A stretch of 64,000 nt of DNA from Drosophila persimilis (taxonomy: Eukaryota > Arthropoda > Insecta > Diptera > Drosophilidae): positions 3,348,001-3,412,000 of the forward strand of contig NW_020825294.1 in assembly GCF_003286085.1 (NCBI RefSeq). Direction: 5' to 3'. Each line of letters opens with the position of its first letter. The first letter of the stretch is position 1. Below the pieces are notes generated by a model that was not told the DNA's origin, made no database searches, and was given only the letters and a program-made list of their open reading frames with translations. Both the position numbers and the translations under genes were made by a program. Below are positions 51,949 through 64,000 of this stretch, piece after piece.

Positions 51949-54900
51949 TCAGTATGTTCTTAGATTGCTTAGCAGGGATTGCTGGGCTGGTGGCGGCGGT
52001 GGTGGCATGGCAAACGTTGGAGCTGACGCCATGGCCAGAGCCAGGCTGGTGGGAACCTGCATCTGCATCTGCCCCTGGGGCTGAGCCTTTCCGGGCACTG
52101 GATATGACGATGGCGTAGAGTCCAATGGTCGATACTGACACTTCTTGGCATGGGTGCGCATATTGCTGGACTGTGTGAAGGCCTGATTGCAGTTGGGATG
52201 CGGACAGACGTAGGGCTTGCAGCCCGTGTGGTAGTTGAGATGCGTCTTCAGGTGATGTTTCTTCGTGAAAGCCTTGGGGCAGAGCGGACAGCTGAATGGC
52301 TTGATTCCGGAGTGTAGACGATGGTGCAGGGTCATGTTGCTGCGATCGGCAAAGGACTTGCCGCAAACAGAACACTGATACGGCTTCTCGCCGCTGTGGG
52401 TGCGCATGTGCTGCTTGAGGAGCATCTTCCGAGAGAAACGCTTGCCACATTCGGAACACTTGTGCGGCTTGACGCCCGTATGGATGCGTACATGCATATT
52501 GAAGGCGACACGCTGGTTGAACGACTTGGGGCAGTAGGGGCACTCGTACTCCTTCCGATTCCGATGGATCTTCATGTGACTGCTGAGGTAGCCCTTGTCG
52601 TTGAAGGTCTTGCCACATTCGGGGCACTCGGCCGCAAACTCCTTGGTGCCGCGATGTACGGACAGGTGGTACTTGTAATTCCGCAGCTGGGAGAAGCCCT
52701 TGCCGCAATCGGAGCACTCGTAACGTGGCGATTTGTGTGTCTTCTCGTGCGCCTGAAAGGGAGAGAAATATCGTTCAATGTTTTTGGCCATTTTGTAGGG
52801 GTCTCGTTATCTCTTTCGTAGACTGCTTGTCTCCCTCTCTCTCTTGCTGTTTCTAATGTATCTGTATCTGCCCTGCACCCATGCGTAAAACCAGTTCTCG
52901 CTTTGTTCGCTTCTGTTTTCGGGCTGCCTCCATTTTGACCATTTCGTGTTGGCCTTATCGAGATTTGCATAAGGCAGCCGATCGGCTCTCTTCTCTTCCC
53001 TCTGCTCTGCTCTTTTCTTCTCTCTCGTCTTATCTTTTCTCTCCCTTTCTTTTGGTTCGTTGACTCCGCCCCCTCCTCTTAACTGGCCGAAGCCCCGCCC
53101 TGTTTTGCTGATCTTTTAGTTTGTGGAGAAACTTGTTTTTGGAGGATCTTTTAAGAGTTAGGATTGGGTGAACAATATCTTATTTGAGTTATGGCCATAC
53201 GAAAGGTTATTGCTGTTCAGGCGATACAGATTTTGTAGCTTTTGATTGAATCTTATAATGATCTTGTAGGGGGGTTTATTGCCAGACAAGTCTTTAACAA
53301 CATGATGGTATATTTAATCAAATTGGAGTTGAATTACTGTACAAAAATATATCCGCAAGAATTGTAGATTCGTACATAGGATGGCTATTTGCAGATGGAT
53401 ACCTATACTATTGAATAAATATTATATTTCATATTTCAAAGGAATTTCTCAAGTTTAAGTTCACCAAAACCTTATAGGTGTCAGGAAATATATACTGATT
53501 AAATATTATACCCATATTTCAAAGGAATCTCTCAAGTTTATGATCACCAAAACCTAAGATGGTTCAGCGGGTTTTGATTTTCTCTAATCTGTTTGAAGGC
53601 TTCAGTGGTTTGAAAACTTGTTAGGAATGATAAAAAGTTTGTGTTCTTTAATATGTTATATTAAAGCAAGAATTTAGAAAAACAAAAATAGCCAAGATTT
53701 TCGAAACAGAACACATCTCATGAAGATTTTTCCGATATTTGGATTATTGGAACAGCCATTTTGTATCAGTTTTTACATTTTTAAACATAAAGAATTGTTT
53801 GTGAAACACTTTTAAATTCTTCACTTAGTTTTTATTTAAAGATTCTGGGTTGAAGGCCTCTTAAAAATCCTCTAAAATTCCTAAGCTGCTCGTAATCAAA
53901 AACTCAAATGAAAAGTCTAACCACAAGGACTTCCATCCTAGCATTTAGTTCTGAGTCAGTTTTATATCTATTAGTTCTCTTTACAGTTCCTTGTAAAAAT
54001 TGTATCCCTTCTCATTTCTCGAAACTCACCTGTAGAGTCTCGGAGCATCCAAAGACCTTCTCGCATATCCTGCACTTATAACTGATCTCCTCGGCGGCAG
54101 TGGGATTATATGGATTGATGGGATTGATTGAGCTGCTGCGGCTGGAGCTGATGTTGCTTCCCATGCCGACGGCATTGGGCAGTAGTCCATCCATCTTTGG
54201 CATCAGTCCGGCGGCTGTTTGGGCCGTGTTCATACTGAAATTGGTGACGGTGGTCAGCGAGATGTTGGTGCTGTTGACCAGATCCCTAACTGGTCGCATG
54301 GCGGAGCTACTCGAACTGCTCACGGACGAGGCAGCGGGCGATATCAGAGGCGTGGACTTGTAGCCTGCCTGTATCTTTTGGTAGTAGTCCAGGCATTCGA
54401 GGCAGTCCGGACGTGTGCAGGCGGTGGCTGTGGCTTTTGGACGGATTAGATTGGGATGTTGCTGCTGCTGTGGGGCCTGTCCATTGATCACATAGGGTGC
54501 AAAGTATCGCTTCTGCTGTTGATGATGGTGCTGCTGCAGCTGCTGCTGTTGCTGGTAGGGTGACGTGGGTGGAGTGCTGAGGCCGGCAGCCGCCGCTGCA
54601 GCGGCATAGGCGGGCAGCAAATGTGGAAAGAACTGGGCATAGAATTTGGTGGCATTCGCCATAGCCACCAGATCCGGAGGCAGCATGGAGTAGCCCATAT
54701 ATGGAGGAGAGGCTGCAATCGTGGGTGGGACTTGGGGGGCTCCTTGGGCCGGGCTGCTGTGGCTGGTGCTTCCACTTTTGGAGAGATCGAGAATGTTGGC
54801 TGTGGCATCTGTCGGAGATGATCTCCTCTCCTTGCCCAATATCCGACTGATGCTAAAGTCCGTTACTTGGGCCGGAGCCTGGGCCACCGCTGGGGGACAC

Positions 54901-55049
54901 TCATTTGTGGTGCTATTGGTGGAGCTGCTGGGGGTGCTGTTGGCATTTGTGGGTGAAGTGCGCGCTGGCGAGGGCGACATCTCGTAACTGCGCTGCAACA
55001 TGGCGTGCTTGAAACCCATTCTCCTGCTCCGCACTACAGATTCGCTCAT
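51949..55049 (-). CDS. C2H2 zinc-finger protein, eight fingers, putative repressor
   Basis: Two coding exons, 54030-55049 and 51949-52752, joined across a 1277-bp intron (donor CAG/GTGAGT, acceptor TTTCAG/GCG) give 607 residues. The splice falls inside finger 1, which is complete only after joining. Eight C2H2 fingers occupy about 320-560, with TGEKPY-like linkers; the last has C-P-x-x-N-C spacing. The N-terminal 310 residues are Ser/Pro/Gln/Ala-rich. They contain FSISRIL at 65-71, an exact fit to the Groucho-binding eh1 pattern, and ILDLSK at 86-91, resembling a CtBP-binding motif. A nuclear DNA-binding repressor is therefore likely. The start is the first ATG after an in-frame TGA at 55143-55145; an untranslated upstream exon is possible. 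I do not recognise the gene with certainty; a neighbour of stc in D. melanogaster such as CG15269 is a guess from memory. Confidence 0.88.
52753..54029 (-). other. intron of the zinc-finger gene
   Basis: The 1277-bp intron is AT-rich (53130-54000) with no open frame of interest. The 53440-53560 part contains a partial local duplication around TTTCAAAGGAATTTCTCAAG and its near copy about 80 bases later. Confidence 0.8.
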
Positions 55050-55474
55050 AGACTTCGGGATCGCTCCGGTTACTGGACTGGGAAAAGTCGCTCCAGAGTG
55101 GGAACTGTCGCGGTGCGCGTCGGAACACGAAATGTCTTGGGATCAGCGCCAACAGCAGACCTCAACGTCTCTGGGCCAGGTCTAAACACAAGGCTCTGTC
55201 TCTCTCCGCCAGCCTCTGGCTCTCTGGCGTTTAATTGGTCGAGAAACAGGTTTTCCAACCAGGCCTCGCTCTGGGTCTCTCTCTCTGGGGCTCTGGCTCT
55301 CCAATTAACCAAGTTTGACTGCTGAGACAAACTGTCGCGCCTCCAATTACGAGAGCGCTGCAATCTCCAGAACCATTTGGTAGTAGCATTTTACTAGTCA
55401 CATCTATCATAAGGCTTATCGCTGCCCTACGATCGCTCTGTCTCTCTTTCCTCTGTTCTTGTTCCCTCTAGAGT

Positions 55475-55493
55475 TCTCTCTCTCTCTCTCTCT
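55475..55493. repeat. TC (GAGA on minus strand) tract
   Basis: (TC)~9, about 430 bases upstream of the zinc-finger start codon. On the minus strand it reads GAGAGAG, a possible GAGA-factor site near that gene's promoter. Confidence 0.7.
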
Positions 55494-55648
55494 GCTATTC
55501 TGTCTTTCTTTTTCTCTGTGGGATCATCCCTGCTGGCATCGCAGATAAAGTGACTAAGATTTCTTTTTGGCCGCGTTGTTTTTGTAATTAATTGCGGTAA
55601 TAAAATGTGCGCATCGTTAAATTTTCAAAATGTATTTCTCTTGTTCCT

Positions 55649-55684
55649 CATCCACAGCCACATCCACATCCACATCCACATCCT
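55649..55684. repeat. CCACAT hexanucleotide array
   Basis: Five tandem CCACAT units. Confidence 0.85.
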
Positions 55685-58600
55685 CGACTGCCTCTTCCTC
55701 CATCCCAAAAGGCATGTGTGAATCTTACGGTTATGAGCATTCGCATTCGGTGCGATCATCTCTCTTTCTCCCTCTTTCTGGGACGCTGGAAGAGGGTGAG
55801 GTGCCTCGGACAGTCGTGTGTGCCTTCAAGAGTGTGGGAAGGAGCTGGGACTGCAGGCTAGATGACATAATCAGTTGGAATGCGGGGATTCGGTGGAGTA
55901 ATATGTAAAGGAGCTACTGTTGAGGTTTGGAGTAGGATGAGAAAGTCATAAAAAGTTAAATAGTCATAGTTTTACTCACAGAATAACGACAGGTACAACT
56001 ATAACTAGTTAGTGGAGTCAAGTGGAATGGAATAAGTGGAGATACAAAATCGATAAAGGTATGCTGAAACAGCAAATACCATGGTAAATATCTGTGCAAT
56101 CGCATGTCTTCATTTCTCGACCTCAAACCTTCAAAAGGGTATCCAGTACGTACCCTATAAATTATCCTAAACGAGCTAGACGATGGCTAGTCGAGTTATT
56201 AAATATTTGTAGCAGCTGTGAACTATGTCCTTGTATGACTATCATCAGATCTTAAGATATATGGCGAACATTGACATGGTCCTTGATGGTAATACACCTG
56301 CCACAAAAGTTGAAAGGGGAATAGGGTTGAGCAAAGGCTCAAAGAACTTCTTAACACTCAGCCAAATACTAGGATAATCTAAGAAATGGTATTTCTCTTA
56401 ATTGATTTCAAAACATCATATGCCATGTAAATTTTTCTAAGATACTGATATACCCCAAGAATGCTCTTCACTTTCGCTTCACACAATGTTGCCTCGTCTA
56501 TCAAATTAATAATACTCGTACACCTTCCGTACCGACTTGCCACCCATTTCTCATCAGACTCGAACACCCACAAACTAGACCAACTTCCTATAAACTCTCG
56601 CCTATAAGCCGCCTCTCCATCAAATCCGGTTCCAGACCAACAGGATTCCTTGCGATTCGATGGTCATGCATAGCATCAGTAGCGACCATAAAAATGTGCA
56701 AAACAAAATGCTCAGGGTGATTTGTGCCTGGATGGAAATCCCATAAATAACAAGGGAGTGCAGTGCAGTGCAGTGGGGAAAGAAAACCAAGGAGCGGATC
56801 CGACTTCGAGGATTCGCAAAGATGAGATGGTGACACATACAAACAGCCCAGAGCTCTGGGGAGAGAGATCTTCAAGGAAGCGAATGAACCGAACCCGAAA
56901 CAAATGAAGTGGTATACATTTACAGCTACATGGAATGGTTTCGGTTTTGGAGTGGCTGTGACTCAGAAGGATTCTACGCTTAATTGCCAATTACTGAATC
57001 GAGTTTCTAATGTTCTAGCCGGTATAATCTTGTACACGATTTGTCGGCGATCACTTACAAAAAGATATTATCAGGAGAGAACCGAGCCCCCCAACGACAA
57101 GCCAGAACAGTGGCAAGCAGACTACCGATCATGACCCAAGAGATTGATAGTACTCGGACTGTCAACACGCGCTGTTATGGTTAGGTTAACCCCTCGATAC
57201 GCATAAATTTCGATTAAGCAGGCCATTCATTATAATTATACGAGTATAAATATATGAACCCCAGAGGAGAACACCAAAAGACACCAAAAACTTGTTCAAC
57301 CTTAGTTGAAAAACTCTTTTTTCTTATTCGTTTTCGGGTCGGTTTGCTCTTCGTGGAATTCCGCAAGATCATTTACATATAAACGAAGCGAAGGAAACTT
57401 TAAGTTTTAATTACACTCACTAAATCATCGAGAGCACTGATCTTCCTATAGAGAGCTCCCAGCTCCCAGCGACTCTCTGAGAGTTCGTTTTGTCGCATGA
57501 CTAATGTTTATTAGCTGCTAATGGTTTGTTTTACAAAAGCTACGTGGTTGCCCCATCTTGTGGCATCCCAAGGCATTCCCGTCGTTCCTTCCCCTCCCCG
57601 ATTTGGAGCCAGTGCCAACCGTTTCAACTGTTCAAAAACTGTTTCACCCGTTGACATTTTGACAAATTTCCAACTCCTTGTCGCCGTCGTCGTCTTAGGC
57701 TTGGGGCCTGCCTGGCTCCAATGTAAGCTGATACCTATCTCAGATGTTCAGATGTACCTTACTTCTCGCTCTCTCTCTCTCTTCTGATCTGGCGATCTGC
57801 CTCTGCCTCTTCCTCCCTGTTCTTCTTCTTTGTTCACACTATTAATTTTCCGCTCGTTCTGGCGGGTTCAGAGACTCCTCACTCCTTTGGTTCGTTCGGT
57901 GCCTCCTCTTGGGGTGGTCGGTATTTATCTTATTTTGTGTGCGTTTAAAACTTCTTTGTGAACCGAACCTCTTTAATGTCATGTGTTATCGGTTAATGAT
58001 CAGCCGCGTTGCCAAGTGATTTTCTGTCAGCGGGTGATCATCTTTGCTGCCCCCACTCCCCACTTCTTCCCCACTGATTTGGTTGTTCTCCTTTCGGATT
58101 CCGTTTAATTGCCTTAGTCGGTCGGATCCCGGTTTCGGTTTTAGGTTGGTCCGTAGTCTTGGGTCTTTGGACCCTCTTTTGTGCGTTGTGTTATGTGTAG
58201 CTTGACAAATGTGTTGATTTGCAAAGTTTATTGTGTGTGTCATGGGGGTCCAGAGAGACTTTAGCACAAAGATTAAGCGCTCTTTTTGGGGTTTCGGATT
58301 GCTCAAGGTTGAAATAAAGTGAGGCAAAGATTTTGGCATGGGTGGTGTTGGTGTCTTTAAGTGGAATTTGAAACACAGAGAGATATATAATCTGTAGAGG
58401 CAAGATTCATTAAATATAGAGGGTTCAATAATCTAAATAAATTATATATTTTAAAAATACCTTAATATGTATGCTAAATATATTCTTATAGAGTGCTTAA
58501 AGACGGAAAGCAAGGCGTATCCGTAAAAAACTCTTTTGTTTCAGCGCTCATTCTGATTTAATACTTTTGGTATTTTCAGTATTTTTGTACCTATAAACTT

Positions 58601-60584
58601 TCGCTCCTTGAACCCTAAATAGTTGGAAAACTATCTATAAATATACCTATAATTTACAATTTAAATTTGTTCCACTTTACAGTTCTATACACTCCATCTC
58701 TCAATATCCCAACCTTTCTCTTTCATTCCAGGCACTAAATCGCTAGACACCCAATCCCTCGCAGTTGCATGTCAGTTTCCATCCTAAGCCCTACTTAATG
58801 GCTCAATTTGAAGAACTCCACTTCAAACCACAGACGTAAAATCTCTCCCAAATCCCCATGCAAATTCCAAATGGACGCCCACGCTGAATTTCCCATCGAT
58901 TCAGAGAGACGCCTTACAACATTTATGTAGCCGTCAGGCCTTGGCAATAAAACAAAGCCCCAAAAGATACCTCTGCTCTGTTAACAACAGGCGTTTAGGA
59001 GGTGTTATACTATTGTCTGCCCAGATATAAATTATATGGACTGGAATAAAAGTTTGCTGAAAACGAGACAAAGACAAAGGAGAGTGGAGAGCGGACAAAG
59101 CGATATTCATAAATTATATATGCACGCCTATATACAGATACAAAGGTACATACATACATATATACTTTTATGTATCTGTGGAGTATGGCCAGGCGATGTT
59201 GTAGATCACAATCATTTCAATTAATTCGGATATAAAATACAACAAAAAGACGCGGAGCGGAGCGGCGTTTGCAAAATGAACCGCGTGTGCTCGAATATAT
59301 CAAATTTCAATATAAATGAGCCACAAGCATAAATCAAGAGCCACCACTCTCAAGTCCCCCCCACAGACCCCCCAGATAGTAGTGGGACTGGACTCCAAAA
59401 ACAGTGTAGAAACAAACACGCCGGAGATCGTTTGACTTTTAATGAATCCTAAAAAAAGAGTAATACTCCTCTTCACACAAACAACACGAAACCCAAATTT
59501 AATGGACTGACGGATAGCTGTCAAACGTCTTGGAAAGACCCATTTTAAGAGAACTTTCTTTGCTGTAAAATGTAATTTATTTTATTTTTACAACAATTCA
59601 AATGAAATCCCAACAAGTAGACTGAGAAAGAGAGTCCACAGAGACAGACAAACAGACAGGCCGAGAGAACTAAACATTTAATTCGACGTTAATTATGTTA
59701 ATGAAAACACATTTCACATGCAGGAATTAAAATCAAATTTTTCAATTTAAATTCGATCGCATCGCATGGACCATTTTTATTCGAAAACACATTTCATTGG
59801 AATCGCTGAGGGTGTGCGATAGAGATACCGCTATTCATCGACTGTCCAGTGGAAGCGAGATGTCCATCGAGCTGATCTGCTTATTGAGAAATTGTGTGGA
59901 GCATTGTAATAAATCTACGAAGAAACACAACCGAGATCCAAGGGGTATGCAAAGTTGTCGCCAACGCAATCGGGTTGTCCACTGTCGTCTGTGGCTTGGG
60001 CTGTTGCTTTTGTTGGTTGTGTGTTAGAAAATGAGCGATTAACTACAAATTTGTGAATAGATAAAAGAGCTAGGAAACACTTGGAGAAAATTGGTTAGAG
60101 AAATGGGTGTGAAGCAGGAAACGAGCTCCCAAATACCTAGCTCTGAGTCGAGGCACTAGGTATAGTATAAGAGATCAATTTTGTACAAATATTTTACAGG
60201 AACCGCACATATTTATTATGTATATCTAGAATTGTATGTGTCTAAATAGATCTCGAAACAATTTTATCCTGATTATTTTAAATTAATTTCACAGGCTCTT
60301 TTTTCGCCTTAAACGACCACTCCCTTCTTGAAGTAAAACATTTCCCTATTCCAATTTCCCTCAGTGTATGCTCTCTGTTTAAACAACCTAACACCACAAG
60401 CAAACATTTTTTCGCGGCAAGCTTTAATGGTCGCAGCCACACATTTAAATGCGCTACATTATTCTCTCATTAAGATCTTGGGGCGGCGACTGCCCAGATG
60501 TTTTTGGCTTCCTGAGCAAAATCAATCAAAACTTTAACGATGTGACAGGTTAACAAGTCTCTCGCTCTCCCCCTCCCATTCTCT

Positions 60585-60605
60585 CCCCCCCCCCCCCCCC
60601 CCCCC
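60585..60605. repeat. C21 homopolymer
   Basis: Twenty-one consecutive C, the longest mononucleotide run in the window. Exact length is unreliable. Confidence 0.9.
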
Positions 60606-63600
60606 ACGAAGGGGGAAACGCCCAAAAGCAGTGATCCACTAGCCAAAAAATAAGCCTGACTTGACTTTACTTGATTTGGTGGCTTATGGTGGTGTGGAGG
60701 CTTTGATGAGGCCGACGAACGGAGAGTGCGAAATTTGCATAATTTAATTATGAGAGTTCTTTGTGGAAACTATTTGGGTGGCGGTCACTCCATCGCGATA
60801 AGATGAACGAGCATTTCAAAGGCGATTTATTGCTTTCGAATTGCCATCCATCAGGAAGTCTTTGTAGTCTCCATTTTGGCAATTCTCAGTATTATCGAGA
60901 GTGACTGATGTGAGCGATGCGATCCCCTCAATTTTCACACAATTAAAGACAAGTATTTTCATTCACAAAGTTCGTTGGGCCTTTCTTTTTTTAACGATCC
61001 ATGGGTAAACGGCGGTAGGTTGGTGGTCGGTCACCTTTTAACGACATTTTCCGAAAAGGATTTTCACTTTTTCTCAGCCTAAACGCTGTCTAATCTGGCA
61101 TCGTAAATCCGTGGAGCGTTGCTGGTCCGTGTTTTGTCATAGCTTTTCATTTAATAAACTGAAAACTACAGCCGGCCGACGGCCAAGCCACATACCAAGT
61201 AGCTAATTATCTTAATGACAATTATTACTAAAGTGCGAGTAAAGACAGAAGCATAAAAAATAGGTGGAAAATACAAAGAAATAAACCTCAAGTCGGACCC
61301 GAGTCTCCTCCGAGAGACGACATGACACAATAGCCCACAATTATCACAAATGACCATAATTATTATCAACAAATGATAAAAAGAAAAAAACACACAACTA
61401 AAAAAGGATCATAAAAACCACACGATGGGAGTTGCGGCTGTAGATAGGCTGTCTTTAGTACCTAAGATCTATTGTGTATCGTCTCCCCTGGGAATGGAAG
61501 CACTGAACAATCTTGGTCTGTAGTATGTTAAATGTTAGCACAAACCAAAATTAACTGGAAGTGTCTACTTAATAGGTGCCAATTGAAGGATCTTTAATAA
61601 GGTACCAAGCATATTTGTTGAGAGTTAGTTAGTTAAGAGGGAAGATCTTCAATGGAGTTGTATGAACAATTATAGATTAAAGTGCATTTAGATCTTAAGA
61701 CAGGAAGTAGCTTGATTTTCAATGATTATTCTTGTCAGTGGAGACCCTTAATAACGTCTTTGATAAATCAAATAAAATACCTTGAATTCCAATTAAAGAT
61801 TCCTTTTTTGAAGACGATATTAACAGAGTGTTCTTCTCAAAGACTTTTAAGAAATGTAAAATCCAATAGTTTATTTTCATTTGATATGGAAAACATTGGT
61901 GCATCCAGAGCACGGCATTTATGGGCCTCTTTTGTCTGTGTCGTCCGTCCGTCCATCCATTGTCATCTCCTGTCACAAAAGGCGGCAACAGGTGGACAAT
62001 TACCTAAGCAGCAACGACAATAACCACTATGAAACATGCGTTAATTGCTCAGAGACGGGGATACGGACTGATGCTGTTGCTACTGGCTGCTATGGGTGCT
62101 ACTTGGGACACCGCTTGGGGCCTGGGGTACCTCGGGCACGGTGACAAAATTAAACTTAATTGTTTTATGACAGGCCTGGACCGCCGTCAGGCACTCTGGA
62201 GTCTGTGTTTCGGTCTGTGTAGCCTATGGTTAGCTGGATGGAATGGTTGGGGAGGCTTTTGATTCAAACTTGGAATCAGAGTCACCGCCAGAGGAGCCTC
62301 CACTCCAGTGACAGGCAGCTTCCAAGGCGGACAGCGGCACAAACAGTTGACATTTTTTAGGGTCTTTAGCTGCGTTTCTTTGTTTAGTTTTTTTTTCTCT
62401 TTTTTTTGTTTAATTGTTTTTCTTGTAAACTATTTTTGTTGCTTGGCGTTTTTTCTTCAGTTTGTCGCAGCTCCCATTTTATAATATTTATTAAAAAATG
62501 TTTTACCCAGAAGTCGAGATTTTGTGTAACGAAGCAGAGCACAGCAGGTGCTCTCCGGCCAGCTCTGGGTTATGGACCCCAGCTCCGAAGGCGGCCAGGC
62601 CACATTTCTATCATTGTTTTAAGGTAAACTTTAAGCATTTTCATGTCAATCAGACTAGAGGAGAGCTGGAGCCCAAAGGAGTCTTTAGCTTAATGAAAGG
62701 AAAAGGTTTTTAGCTTTTTGTTATTTGTGGAAATCATTTAGTTGACTATTTGTCTTAAAATGCTTTAATGAAGTTCCTTAAGCGTTGCACAAGCGGTTGA
62801 GAGAAGTGAATGGCAGGGATCTTTGGGGGAGTTGGTCTAGATCGGGACATGGATTGGATTTCAGACATTGGAATATTATAGTCTGAATATTTGATATCTG
62901 GTATTAACTATCAGCTATCTATTGAGACTAAAGGAAACCCCTGACCACCTTGAATCCAATATCAATGATTTTCCTAATGAAGAATTTTAATGAGATAAAA
63001 TAGCCATTGCTATGAGAGGTTAATACATTTCGACATTAATTTGTGCTGTTTAATGCCGACCTAAATTCCTATTGAACCGTTTTTCCAGAGTTTCTTTTAC
63101 AGCTAACCGCTAGAGGAAAGGAAGTCAGACAGACTTCTGTCCATCAGACGACAATATCTCTTAGCTGATTGTCATTTGTCAAAAGGGTTGGGAGGGAGTT
63201 GGGAAGCCTGAGTGGATGGATAGATGGATGGATGGACAGATCGAGGGGAAACAAAAAATAAAATCGCCCAATTAGCGACACAGTTAAACGTCAACATCCT
63301 CACGGCTTCACATCCGGAGGAGCTGCCCAGCCTGTTTCTGTCCCACTGTGACACTGTCTGCCTGTCTGCCCTGTCTCTGTCACTGCCTGTCTGTCTCTCT
63401 CACTTCTCATATGTAACCTGTGACGGTTACATTTTCGCCGTCAATCAGCGGGCGCCTGCCTCAAAAAATGCGGAACCGACAAAAAGCCGCAATAAAAACC
63501 CAACCAGACAACCGCCAAGACACCGTCCTGGGGGCTGTCGTCTTCGATTGCCGAGCCTTTGGCGCAATTAGCCGACAATTATCATTTCGAACACAAATGG

Positions 63601-64000
63601 ATCAGATCAGTTCAGTTCAGAGCATAGTGACGATGGTGGTCTCTGTTTGGCACTCGGCACTAGTGACTGTGAAATTGGGTTTATTGAGTCGCTAAAACAT
63701 TTTACAAATGTCACGAGTCTCAAATTTATTTATTCATGTTTTACAGCCTCAACGAACAATGCAATCGACGTTTTCATTAGCGTCATCATAAAAACACTAA
63801 AACAAAAATGGTAAAAATGGTAAACAAATGTTGGAGACACAACGAATATTCGAATATTGTGTAGCAATATTTCATTTGATCGAGAAGCTACCGTTTCTCG
63901 AGACAAATCCATGGTCTGTTTGTGGACAAAGCCGGCCTATTGTCCATCGATCGAGGCTTTTGTGGGCGCCCTGTTATCGAGTCTCGGGTCTCGAATTTCC

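Larger units (their letters stand above)
55050..64000. other. noncoding stretch upstream of the zinc-finger gene
   Basis: No exon supported on either strand. It holds a TC tract (55475-55493), an ACATCC array (55649-55684), a C21 run (60585-60605), GTGCA repeats (about 56757-56774) and two TACGAGTA words (56513, 57239). The part near 55050-55500 is the likely 5' UTR and promoter of the zinc-finger gene. The remainder may be regulatory DNA or intron; the sequence does not say which. Confidence 0.5.

Noticed and set aside
51857-52717. 286-residue minus-strand frame overlapping the finger exon
   Set aside because: Wrong frame of the zinc-finger exon; it has no finger pattern, while the other frame has eight.
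52321-52821. 166-residue plus-strand frame
   Set aside because: Antisense shadow of the C2H2 finger exon.
1-64000. tRNA, rRNA, CRISPR, bacterial operon signals
   Set aside because: None seen; gene structure is that of an insect nuclear genome. I read by eye, so short RNA genes could have been missed.

Overview
The window reads as nuclear DNA of a Drosophila species. The evidence is the protein families, the short GT-AG introns, the abundant CA/GT, CAG/CTG and poly-C tracts, and a gene that matches shuttle craft (stc) in domain order and length. The repeat style and linkage would fit an obscura-group fly on Muller element B. The species and element are inference; no species marker is visible.

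Layout. 1-2061 holds no gene. 2062-5153 is a 3.1-kb inverted repeat. Its arms contain arrays of a ~120-bp unit plus two convergent, broken copies of a small spliced gene, around an ~83-nt loop. This is the most unusual object in the window and looks like a Drosophila hairpin-RNA (hpRNA, endo-siRNA) locus. 5154-46050 is ~41 kb with no convincing exon, rich in simple repeats. It could be intergenic regulatory DNA or the intron of a large gene whose exons lie outside.

The gene cluster lies on the minus strand. It comprises stc (CDS 46051-49585, five coding exons, 1089 aa, NFX1 family), an intronless V-ATPase proteolipid gene of the Vha16 type (50950-51498), and a two-exon gene for a 607-aa eight-finger C2H2 protein with corepressor-type motifs (51949-55049). 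55050-64000 is again gene-free and probably holds 5' regulatory DNA of the zinc-finger gene.

The three genes are not an obvious pathway: one is an RNA/DNA-binding NFX1-type regulator, one a proton-pump subunit, one a putative transcriptional repressor. A word, TACGAGTA/TACTCGTA, occurs 20 times in the noncoding parts (about 2 expected for random sequence) and not at all across the gene cluster. The feature list gives exon coordinates deduced from splice consensus and reading-frame continuity; none has been checked against transcripts.
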